In this document: positions 12,883 through 21,221 of the stretch, piece by piece
Numbering within the stretch: the first letter of the stretch is position 1
Layout: every line of letters starts with the position of its first letter
Source: a virus
DNA: 23,423 nt
Strand: one strand, 5' to 3'
Virus record (IMG/VR): IMGVR_UViG_3300025647_000283
Coordinates: 1 to 23,423 of that record
Program-made: the position numbers and the translations under genes
The notes under the pieces: model-generated
Databases searched by the model: none
What the model was told of the DNA's origin: nothing
What the model saw: only the letters and a program-made list of their open reading frames with translations

Positions 12883-15426
12883 ATGGCAATCCTTCCAAGA
12901 TATCAGCGCACCGGTCTACAGACCCGTCAACCACAGCAGATGGATTTTGCCGCTACGCGCGAACAGGCAAGGTTGGTCCAGACTATTTCTCAGCAAGTTG
13001 ATCGTATGTCCGACTTTGCTTTCAGGCAGGCTTCTCAGGCAGCGGAAATCCGTGGGCAGGAGCGTGTGCGCGAAGAAGGTGCTTTGCCTACTCTGGCCGC
13101 ATTAGATGAAGCCGGTGGACCTACTACAATAGCGGAACGTGCAGCATATGCTCTCGGCAGTCGCGTGGCTGTTGCTGAGATACAGAACGAAGCTGAAGTC
13201 GAGATCATGCGGATCTTGAACGATGCTGAAAGAAATGAAACTCCATTCACCGCTGTTCAGGCGCAACTTGCAGATGTGACGGATGGATATTCTGCTTCAC
13301 TTAGCACATTAGACCCAGAATCGGCATTGGTCTTAAAGGAACGGCTTTCCGGTTCATCTATCAAAGCTTCCGAAAGATATTCTAATTGGTATGTTAATCT
13401 GCAAGCCGCAAAGGCCAAGGCAAAAGTAAACGATGCTGCGGATCGTCAGCTTGAAGTTATTTTGCAAGGGGCAATTATTCCTGGAGCAAACAAGATAACT
13501 ATACAGCAGTCATTGGCTTCTTCTATTGAGTTGCTTTCAGGATTGGGCGCTTCCGAAAAACAACTAAAAGCTTTTGAGGAAAGGGCTTATAGCGCTGCCT
13601 TTAAGGAAAATGCGCTTTACAAATTCAATGTAGGTTCTCTTGATGAGAAGGCCCGTTTTCTTGAGCAAATGAAGACAAAGCCTATGCCGGGAATGTCTCT
13701 TGAGCAAACACAATCTTTTAGGAAATCACTTACAGCAGATTACAATGCTCAGGTTAGAGTGACGCAGGGCGAGGCTGCTGCAATTGTTTCTGATGCAAAT
13801 GAGCAAGCTCGGATCTTAGCCTTGGGTGGTATGCCATCTCAAAAGCAAGTATTAACATTAATGGAACGAGCTGAAGCCGCTGGAGAATACGGCGTTGGCG
13901 CTAGGGATGCTGTCGGCGTCCTTCAGTTCAACATGGAAAAAGCTGAAGCATTTAGGAAAATGACTCCAGAAGATCTGGCCGCAGAGGTGCAAGCTTTACG
14001 TCAGGGTCTTGAGGGCATTGGCGAAGCTGGCGTTGATACTCTTCTAGAAGCTAACACATTAAAAGTAGCCGAGGCATATTTAAGTTCAGCTCAACAGGCT
14101 ATGGCAAAGGCCGAAACAGCTCGTAAAAAAGAGTATGAACCTATTGTTAATCAATTAACAGAACAGGTTAATAATTTTCAAGCTTTGGTGGATTCCGGTC
14201 GAGATGTAGAAGCCAGTGATATTGCCGATCTAATGGAGGCGATAGCTACTGTACCAGTAGATTTATGGGGCGATCTTCCAGATAAAGTAATAGCCTTAAA
14301 CATTACAAGTAATACTGTTGAAGCCATAAGGGGAATGACACCGCCAGAGGCCGCTGGATATCTGAGATCTCTTGAAGGTGGCATTGATAGGTTTGGCGGA
14401 GAGGGTATTGATACCCCTGTAGAAATTCAAACATATGACTTGGCAAAAAAGATGCTGTCAGGAATGGAAGCTGAACTAAAGAAAGATCCATTGTCATATG
14501 CTATGCGTGTTGGTCTTACTGATTCCAACGGTAATGAAATTGAAATCACGCCGATTAACTTTACAGATCCAGATGCAACTTTGGAAACAATGAGAAAGCG
14601 CATTGATGATGCAACAATTGTTTCTGCTAAGTATTCAACGCCGGTTACATACTTTACGCCACAAGAAAGATCTATGCTGGCAGAAGTAATCGATGGATCT
14701 GATCGATCACAGAAAATGTTTTTCTTGGGTGCTATTGTAGATGGTGGCGGTCAAGCTGCCCCAGATATGCTTGCAGAAATATCTAAGACTGCTCCAGAGT
14801 TTGCCGGTGTTGGCGCTTTGGTTGTAAGTGAAAGAATGGATGCGGCTAACATGGCATTGCGCGGCATGGACTCAATAAAGGCCGGGTTTAAGCCTATAGA
14901 CTTCACGCCTTCTAATACTGATATACCGTTCAATGCTAAAACAAGTGAGGCTCTTCGCTATCAGCCAAATGCAATTGGCATTACTCGTGATGTTGCTACA
15001 TCTATCTATGCAGACATGGCCAGAAACAAAGACCAGTTTGATGAAGATCTTTGGAATAATGCAATTGACATGGCTCTTGGAGCTGATGGTTTTGGCCGTG
15101 GTGGCATTCAAGAAGTTCGCGGTGTTAATACATACTTGCCGCCAGAATTAAATGTGGATGATATCGAGGTGGCCCTAAAGGCAATTACACCGGAAAATAT
15201 TTTTGTTGCCTCTGGTGGCCAAGTTCTTACAGATGAGTATGCAACAGACATTTCTGGTCGTGGAATGTTTAGTAGGGACAATAACTATAAGCCAGTATCA
15301 TATGGTGGTAATAATTTCATTTTAGCATATGGTGATCCTAGCATTGGTCAGCCAATATATGTTTTTGATGAAGCCGGTGAGTTGCTTGTCTTTGATATGT
15401 TAAAGCTAGTTGAGGCTACTAAATGA
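12883..15426 (+). CDS. Large internal virion (ejection) protein, T7 gp15 position
   Basis: An 847-aa, overwhelmingly helical protein in the place of T7 gp15 (747 aa). The N-terminal 110 residues are Gln/Arg/Ala-rich (QTISQQVDRMSDFAFRQASQ). The segment FTAVQAQLADVTDGYSASLS and repeated acidic/Ala helices recall ejection proteins of other podoviruses. A small mixed segment lies around residue 590 (TYFTPQERSMLAEVIDG). I see no lytic transglycosylase or amidase motif. It would be stored around the portal inside the head and leave with the DNA to line the periplasmic channel; this is inferred from gene order. The stop overlaps the next start (ATGA, 15423-15426). Confidence 0.8.
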   Translation: MAILPRYQRTGLQTRQPQQMDFAATREQARLVQTISQQVDRMSDFAFRQASQAAEIRGQERVREEGALPTLAALDEAGGPTTIAERAAYALGSRVAVAEIQNEAEVEIMRILNDAERNETPFTAVQAQLADVTDGYSASLSTLDPESALVLKERLSGSSIKASERYSNWYVNLQAAKAKAKVNDAADRQLEVILQGAIIPGANKITIQQSLASSIELLSGLGASEKQLKAFEERAYSAAFKENALYKFNVGSLDEKARFLEQMKTKPMPGMSLEQTQSFRKSLTADYNAQVRVTQGEAAAIVSDANEQARILALGGMPSQKQVLTLMERAEAAGEYGVGARDAVGVLQFNMEKAEAFRKMTPEDLAAEVQALRQGLEGIGEAGVDTLLEANTLKVAEAYLSSAQQAMAKAETARKKEYEPIVNQLTEQVNNFQALVDSGRDVEASDIADLMEAIATVPVDLWGDLPDKVIALNITSNTVEAIRGMTPPEAAGYLRSLEGGIDRFGGEGIDTPVEIQTYDLAKKMLSGMEAELKKDPLSYAMRVGLTDSNGNEIEITPINFTDPDATLETMRKRIDDATIVSAKYSTPVTYFTPQERSMLAEVIDGSDRSQKMFFLGAIVDGGGQAAPDMLAEISKTAPEFAGVGALVVSERMDAANMALRGMDSIKAGFKPIDFTPSNTDIPFNAKTSEALRYQPNAIGITRDVATSIYADMARNKDQFDEDLWNNAIDMALGADGFGRGGIQEVRGVNTYLPPELNVDDIEVALKAITPENIFVASGGQVLTDEYATDISGRGMFSRDNNYKPVSYGGNNFILAYGDPSIGQPIYVFDEAGELLVFDMLKLVEATK

Positions 15427-18400
15427 ACTTTGACAAGCCAGATAGATTAGACGTTCTTCCTCAGCAGGGTCTTACCGCCCCGCCTGGTACGTTAGCAGAA
15501 AATCTGACGACTGCATTTGATGTTGCTCGGTTCAATGGCGGGTCTGGCAGCAACAGTAAAGCGTTTACAATGCTTGAGATATGGGGTCCGATTGTAGATC
15601 TTGCCAACGAAAATGGCGGAGATTTTGAAAACCCTGGTATGTATCTCGCTGGAAGTCTGTTTGATGCAAGTTCTCCTCGCCTTTATGAAAAGGTATCTCA
15701 GGATATTTATTCTTGGATGGCGCAAAACAAAGATACTCTTCCGCCAGAGTTGCAAGATATAACTCCTGATGTAATAAATCAGCGCACAAAGGATTTCGTT
15801 CAATCCAAAGAAAATGAATTAGCAGAGCTGGCAAGAACAAATCCCGACTTAGCTAGTGCTGCTGCTCGTTTTATCGGCTCTATGGGCACTGCTTTTGGCG
15901 ATCCAGTAACTCAAGCGACTATGCCGTTTGGTGGATGGTCTAAATCTCTTTGGAAGAATGTAATGCAGAACGCCGCAATAAATGCCGGTGCTGGTGCAAT
16001 TACTGAGGTTGATGTTAAAAAATGGTATGATGAGCTTGGCTTGGAATATGGCTATGATGACTTTTTAAAGAATGTAGCCATTCAAGGCGCATTCGGTGCA
16101 GCATTGCCTGTGGCTGGTCGCGGCATACAGATGACCGCAGCTCAAGCCAAGAAGGGCTGGGAAGTATTGTCGGGAAAAGGCCGCAAGCCTATTAGCCCAG
16201 AGGATCAAGCCCTGGTTGATGTCCTTGAAGCACAAGAAGAAGTAGTTGCTAGTAATCCGCTAGAAACGCCTCAAGATCCTAATGTGGCAGAGTTTGAGCA
16301 TCAGAGCCGCTTAACTAAGGCTCAGGCTGCAATAGAAAATAATATGGCTCCTAATATAACTCCAGAGCCTAACGCCCCTATAAAGCCTGCTGTAGCCGCA
16401 GAAGCGGCAGATAATCTTGACGGTGTTATATTCAAATACAATCCTGATGAAATTGGAATTGATGCCAAGACTTTTCAGTTTAAATCCGGCGGTGATGAGT
16501 TCGGCGTGACTGAACGCTTGCAAGATGCAGTATGGGACAAGAACCTTGCTGGCACTATTACTGTTTATGAATATGCAGATGGTCGTGTTGTCGTTTCTGA
16601 CGGGCATCAAAGATTGGGTTTGGCTAAACGTATTAAAGCTCAAGATCCTTCCCAGGAAATAACTCTGTACGCATACAAGGACCGTGAAGTTGATGGCATT
16701 TCACCAGCGGAATCACGAGTTTCTTCAGCAATAAAAAATATCGCTAATGCCCCCAAAGATAGCTATGATCCTCAACTTGTTATTGATGCTGCTAAGGTTT
16801 TAAGAGAAGCAACAAACAATCCTAATATAAGTGTTGATATAATTAGCAGTCTGCCTCCTAGATCGCAGGTTGTTAAGCAAGCACAGGGCATGATGCTTTT
16901 AGGAGATGATGCTTTTATGGCAATAATAAACGGCGTTATTCCTCCAAATTACGCTGCTATTGTTGGAAATCTTATTGATAATCCTGAGTTGCAATCAGCC
17001 GCTATATCAGTTTTAGCAAAAGCAAGCCCAGGCAATGCCTTTGAAGCAGAGGCTATCATTCGACAAGTTAGAGAATCAGATTTTGAGCAAGTGAAGCAAA
17101 TAGATTTATTTGGCGAACAGATAGTAACTGAGAGCTATTTTGTAGAACGTGCAAAGATCTTAGATAAAGCGTACAAAGAGCTGCGTAAAGATAAAGCGGC
17201 ATTTGAAACATTGGTTCGCAACTCAGATCGCCTGGAAGCAGAAGGCAACGTCTTAGTTAAGGAAGCAAACAAACGAAAGGCAGATACAGATGGCCAAACA
17301 ATCGCGCTCCTCCAAACGCTTGCAAACCGCAAAGGGCCGCTCTCAGATGCCCTCAACCAAGCAGCAAGAACAGCCAGAGACACAAACAGCTATGTCGAAG
17401 CAACCAGAGGCTTCCTCGATTCTGTCAGAGGAGCAATTGAATCGGGCGATTTCGAAAGGCTATCTTCTGGCGACATTGGACGCGCTGTCGATGGTACGCC
17501 GCAGATCAGCAGATCTGAGATTGAAAGAGAGCCAGCCCTTGAGGGATTCGACGAGCCAACTGGGATAGCATCAGAACGTCAGGCCGATCAACTTATTAAT
17601 GATATGTTTGGTGCTGACGAATCGGTTGTTACACAGCGACTTGACGTTTCTCCAATAGAAGAAGACATAGTAGCGGTTGAAGACATTAAGATGCCAATTA
17701 ATGATAATCTTCCACCGGATCAAATTCGCGCACAAGTTCAAGCTTTGACTAAAGAAAATACGCCAATAATTAAAGATTTAATTAAACGTATCGATGAAAA
17801 ATTTGGTACTAAATCAGGCGATAACATTAAAGATCTGGCTAAGGTTATACAAAAGGCAAACAGGCCATCAATTTTAGCTAAAAAGCCTTGGCATAAAGTA
17901 TCTCACATTAGAGATAGTTATAGATTCAAAACCGTTATTAAAGACTTTAGAGATGTGCCTGCTATATTTGATGAGCTTTTAGCTAGTGGCATTAGCCTTG
18001 TTAAAGTTGATACTGCTAAACTATTTGATCCAAAGGAATGGGGATGGCGGATCATTGCGTTTGATTTAAGGATGCCAAACGGTCAATTAGTTGAATGGTA
18101 TTTGCCGATCAAAGAGCTTGAAGCTCAAAAGAAAGCTGAAGGGCATTTACTGTTTGAGGAATGGCGAAATAAAAGCCCCGAAGAAATTTCGGCACAGCAT
18201 AACGATTATATGGATACAATCCGCAGGAGCTTTGAAGGCTACGACAACGCTTTTCAATCTGCCTTGGATAGAATCGGAATATCCAGAGATGAGGCTGCGG
18301 CTTCTTGGGCAAGGGCTGAAAGCTCCATGCTAGATGCGGCTCGGAAGTCGCCTAGTTCGTCTGGCATTACTACGTCATCAGGTGTACGCGGAGCCGAAAC

Positions 18401-18716
18401 CCAGGTTCCGTCTAGGGTACGCATAACAGAAGAACCGGATTCGGTCCAAAGCATGACACGGGATGTGCCTTCTTCTACTAGGGCAAACTTAGGTGAAGTC
18501 ATAGATTCTACCTCCGATGTTAATTTAGATATCACTTTGGGCGAAGTCAAGACAAGTAATTTATTTGACGATATGGATCTTGAGGTTCCTTTAGGTGAGC
18601 GGATAGATCCCGAAACTGGTGATGTTCTCCCGGCGACTATGACGCTGCGAGATTTGAAGGCACAAATGGATCAAGAAGATGCCATGATTAACCGCTTGGA
18701 GTTCTGCACGATATGA
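15423..18716 (+). CDS. Polyvalent ejection protein with ParB-like and RelA/SpoT-like domains
   Basis: A 1097-aa protein. Residues about 130-235 are Ala/Gly-rich (SAAARFIGSMGTAFGDPV, AINAGAGAITEV, FGAALPVAGRG), like channel-forming ejection proteins. Residues about 336-455 form a ParB/Srx-type domain: FQFKSGG, ITVYEYADGRVVVSDGHQR with DGHQR at 393-397, then SRVSSAIKNIA. A charged helical region follows (about 560-680). Residues about 806-912 carry a RelA/SpoT-fold signature: KANRPSILAKK, HIRDSYRFKTVI (Asp831, Arg834), WGWRIIAFDL (Gly874, Arg876), GQLVEW (Glu891), and AEGHLLFEEWR (His908). The tail is Ser/Thr-rich and acidic. The mixture matches 'polyvalent' phage proteins that are injected with DNA and act against host defences or physiology; activity here is unproven. 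Both ends overlap neighbours by ATGA. Confidence 0.82.
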   Translation: MNFDKPDRLDVLPQQGLTAPPGTLAENLTTAFDVARFNGGSGSNSKAFTMLEIWGPIVDLANENGGDFENPGMYLAGSLFDASSPRLYEKVSQDIYSWMAQNKDTLPPELQDITPDVINQRTKDFVQSKENELAELARTNPDLASAAARFIGSMGTAFGDPVTQATMPFGGWSKSLWKNVMQNAAINAGAGAITEVDVKKWYDELGLEYGYDDFLKNVAIQGAFGAALPVAGRGIQMTAAQAKKGWEVLSGKGRKPISPEDQALVDVLEAQEEVVASNPLETPQDPNVAEFEHQSRLTKAQAAIENNMAPNITPEPNAPIKPAVAAEAADNLDGVIFKYNPDEIGIDAKTFQFKSGGDEFGVTERLQDAVWDKNLAGTITVYEYADGRVVVSDGHQRLGLAKRIKAQDPSQEITLYAYKDREVDGISPAESRVSSAIKNIANAPKDSYDPQLVIDAAKVLREATNNPNISVDIISSLPPRSQVVKQAQGMMLLGDDAFMAIINGVIPPNYAAIVGNLIDNPELQSAAISVLAKASPGNAFEAEAIIRQVRESDFEQVKQIDLFGEQIVTESYFVERAKILDKAYKELRKDKAAFETLVRNSDRLEAEGNVLVKEANKRKADTDGQTIALLQTLANRKGPLSDALNQAARTARDTNSYVEATRGFLDSVRGAIESGDFERLSSGDIGRAVDGTPQISRSEIEREPALEGFDEPTGIASERQADQLINDMFGADESVVTQRLDVSPIEEDIVAVEDIKMPINDNLPPDQIRAQVQALTKENTPIIKDLIKRIDEKFGTKSGDNIKDLAKVIQKANRPSILAKKPWHKVSHIRDSYRFKTVIKDFRDVPAIFDELLASGISLVKVDTAKLFDPKEWGWRIIAFDLRMPNGQLVEWYLPIKELEAQKKAEGHLLFEEWRNKSPEEISAQHNDYMDTIRRSFEGYDNAFQSALDRIGISRDEAAASWARAESSMLDAARKSPSSSGITTSSGVRGAETQVPSRVRITEEPDSVQSMTRDVPSSTRANLGEVIDSTSDVNLDITLGEVKTSNLFDDMDLEVPLGERIDPETGDVLPATMTLRDLKAQMDQEDAMINRLEFCTI

Positions 18717-21175
18717 CTTTTAAAAACTGTATCAATGAAGGCGTTGCAGAAGGCCAAATCACTCAGGAACAAGCTGACGAGATTACTGGCCTGTTTGATG
18801 AGCTTGAGGTTCAATACAATCGGCAAATGGGTGGAGCTGCTGCAACGGCGAAGGCTGCATCTGAAACATCTGTCGCAGCAAAGAAGATTGCTATTGAGCG
18901 AAAGCGCCGGGCTATGCTCCAGGCTACAACCTGGAAGAAGATTAACTATGATCTTCAAAATTACAAAACCGCTTTAGGTGCTCCTGACAAGAATAGAGCT
19001 GCCTTGGCTTTGTTTGAGCAAGATCAGACATCCAGGTTCCGAAGCATTGTCCAGGTGCAACAAGCTGTTCAGCGCAGCGCTACTCGAAAGATGGATGAGT
19101 TCTTGGCAACATTTCGCCGCAACATTGTCGGTGAAACAAGAAACAAGGCCCAATTGAATAATGTAGTTCGTGAAATCTTTGGCGAAGAAACCGGCGATGC
19201 TTCAGCTAGAGAAATGGCACAAGCCTGGAAATCTGCATCTGAATATCTGCGCACAAGATTTAATGCTGCCGGTGGCGCTATTGCTAAACGCTTTGATTGG
19301 GGTATGCCTCAGATCCACGATACTATGCGGGTTCGCCAATCTACATATGAGGAATGGCGGGACTTCATTAAGGCACGTTTAGATTTGACTAAGATGAAAG
19401 ACGAGCAAACAGGATTGCCGTTTTCAGATGGTAAGCTTGAGTTTGCTTTAAAGGATGCTTACGAGACGATCCGCACGGATGGTTTCAATAAGGTTAAGCC
19501 AGGAACGATGACCGGCAACAAGTCGTTTGCCATGCGCAATCAAGACCATCGTTTCTTTGTTTTTGAAACAGCAGATGGCTGGCTAGAGTATCAACAAAAA
19601 TTTGGCAATCCAAACCCCTTTGATGCAATGATGGGGCATATTGATATGATGTCACGCGATATTGCTATGATGGAAGTTCTTGGCCCTAATCCAAAGGCAA
19701 CGACTAATTTCATTAAGCAGACATTGCAGAAAGATGCTGCTGGAGATGCAAATGCCGAGCGTATAGCTAGACGTACCGGCGCTTCTGTTGATGCTCTTTA
19801 TTCAGCGGTCAGTGGGTCTATAAACGCTCCTGTTGACAGCAAGTTTGCATACACATTTGCTGGCATTCGTCAGGTGCTACAGTCGGCGCAGCTTGGCGGC
19901 GCGGCTATTGCTGCTACAACAGATATGAATTTCGGGCGCATTGCTAGATCTATGGTTGGTCTACCGCAAACCAAGATGCTGAAAAAGTATTTAGATTTTA
20001 TGACCCCTTTGAGCCTAGAGGAAAAAGGTCGCCTAGCTATTCGTTTGGGCTTAACTGCTGAAGGTTGGTCAACTCTCGCTGCTGCACAGATGCGATATGT
20101 TGGAGATCTGTCGGGTCCAGAAGTAACGCGCCGTATGGCCGACTTTGTTATGAGGGCTTCTTTGCTTTCTCCTTGGACAAATGCAGGTCGGTGGTCTTTC
20201 GGCATGGAGTTCTTAGGCAATCTAGCTGACAACTCTGGCAAGCAGTTCGATCAGCTAGATCCAATGATGCAGAAAACTCTCGATCATTATGGCATTGGGG
20301 CTGATAAGTGGGAGATTGTAAGAACAACCCCGCTCTATGAATATGAGGGCGCTTCGTTCCTAAGAGCTGAAGACATCGAGGCCCGTACCGATATACGCTC
20401 AGATTTAGCCCGTGATTTAGCAACCAATCTTTTAGCTATGGTTGAGACTGAAACCAATTTTGCCGTGCCTAGCAGCTCTCTCCGTGGCCGTACTGCGCTA
20501 ACAGGTGACACTCAACCAGGCACAATTGCCGGTGAGCTTACTCGGTCGTTTGCAATGTATAAGAATTTTGGTGTTACTCTGGTAAATACTCACATCATGC
20601 GTGGCTTGGCACAGCCAACACAAAGGGCAAAGGGTACTTACTTTGCAGATCTTTTAATCAGCACTACGTTGATGGGCGCTCTGGCAATGCAGCTAAAGGA
20701 AATGGCTAAGGGCCGTGATCCCCGTCCAATGGAAAGTCCTGAGTTCTGGGGCGCTGCTCTTCTCCAAGGTGGTGGCCTTGGCATCTATGGCGACTTCTTA
20801 TTCTCGGATGTAAACCGTTATGACCGGGGCTTGTCTGAAACCATTGCCGGTCCTGTTGTTGGGTTTGCTGATGATGTTCGCAAGCTAACGATCGGCAATG
20901 TAACTCAGGCCATCAAAGGTGAAGACACAAACATAAGCAGTGAGCTTATTAACTTTGCCGGTCGATATACTCCAGGATCTACGCTCTGGTACTCTCGTTT
21001 AGCACTGGAAAGAATGGTGCTGGATCAAGGCAAGCTATGGGCAGATCCAGACGCTAAAAGCAAAATGAAGCGCTTGGAATCCAAGTATAAACGCGAATAT
21101 GGACAAAACTACTGGTGGCGTCCTGGTAAAACCACGCCACAAAGGCCCCCAGAACTATCAAACGTGTTTGAGTAA
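18713..21175 (+). CDS. Large internal virion (ejection) protein, T7 gp16 position
   Basis: An 820-aa protein, the last of the ejection set. The N-terminal 110 residues are helical and basic (KKIAIERKRRAMLQ). Middle blocks include AKRFDWGMPQIHDTMRVRQS, FETADGWLEYQQKFGNPNPF and DAMMGHIDMMSRDIAMMEVL. A moderately hydrophobic part follows (IRQVLQSAQLGGAAIAAT). The C-terminal YFADLLISTTLMGALAMQLK, GRDPRPMESPEFW, LLQGGGLGIYGDFLFSD and AGPVVGFADD blocks form a pattern I know from large ejection proteins of many podoviruses and gene-transfer-like phages. No cell-wall hydrolase motif is seen, unlike T7 gp16 (1318 aa). It probably spans the inner membrane during DNA entry. The start overlaps the previous stop (ATGA). 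Confidence 0.82.
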   Translation: MTFKNCINEGVAEGQITQEQADEITGLFDELEVQYNRQMGGAAATAKAASETSVAAKKIAIERKRRAMLQATTWKKINYDLQNYKTALGAPDKNRAALALFEQDQTSRFRSIVQVQQAVQRSATRKMDEFLATFRRNIVGETRNKAQLNNVVREIFGEETGDASAREMAQAWKSASEYLRTRFNAAGGAIAKRFDWGMPQIHDTMRVRQSTYEEWRDFIKARLDLTKMKDEQTGLPFSDGKLEFALKDAYETIRTDGFNKVKPGTMTGNKSFAMRNQDHRFFVFETADGWLEYQQKFGNPNPFDAMMGHIDMMSRDIAMMEVLGPNPKATTNFIKQTLQKDAAGDANAERIARRTGASVDALYSAVSGSINAPVDSKFAYTFAGIRQVLQSAQLGGAAIAATTDMNFGRIARSMVGLPQTKMLKKYLDFMTPLSLEEKGRLAIRLGLTAEGWSTLAAAQMRYVGDLSGPEVTRRMADFVMRASLLSPWTNAGRWSFGMEFLGNLADNSGKQFDQLDPMMQKTLDHYGIGADKWEIVRTTPLYEYEGASFLRAEDIEARTDIRSDLARDLATNLLAMVETETNFAVPSSSLRGRTALTGDTQPGTIAGELTRSFAMYKNFGVTLVNTHIMRGLAQPTQRAKGTYFADLLISTTLMGALAMQLKEMAKGRDPRPMESPEFWGAALLQGGGLGIYGDFLFSDVNRYDRGLSETIAGPVVGFADDVRKLTIGNVTQAIKGEDTNISSELINFAGRYTPGSTLWYSRLALERMVLDQGKLWADPDAKSKMKRLESKYKREYGQNYWWRPGKTTPQRPPELSNVFE

Positions 21176-21196
21176 ATGGAACTAATCTGCTATAGA
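21168..21196 (+). promoter_or_regulatory. Candidate sigma-70 promoter for the tail fibre gene
   Basis: TTGAGT (21168-21173) and TATAGA (21191-21196) are 17 bases apart, each with four of six consensus matches, and TGC immediately before TATAGA makes an extended -10. Transcription would start near 21203, about 20 bases before the fibre ATG, with AAAGGAA as ribosome-binding site. The -35 element overlaps the end of the upstream gene. CTATAGAG also resembles the core of T7 RNA polymerase promoters, but upstream bases do not fit. Confidence 0.42.
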
Positions 21197-21221
21197 GTGA
21201 ACAAAGGAACGGGAAAACGAC

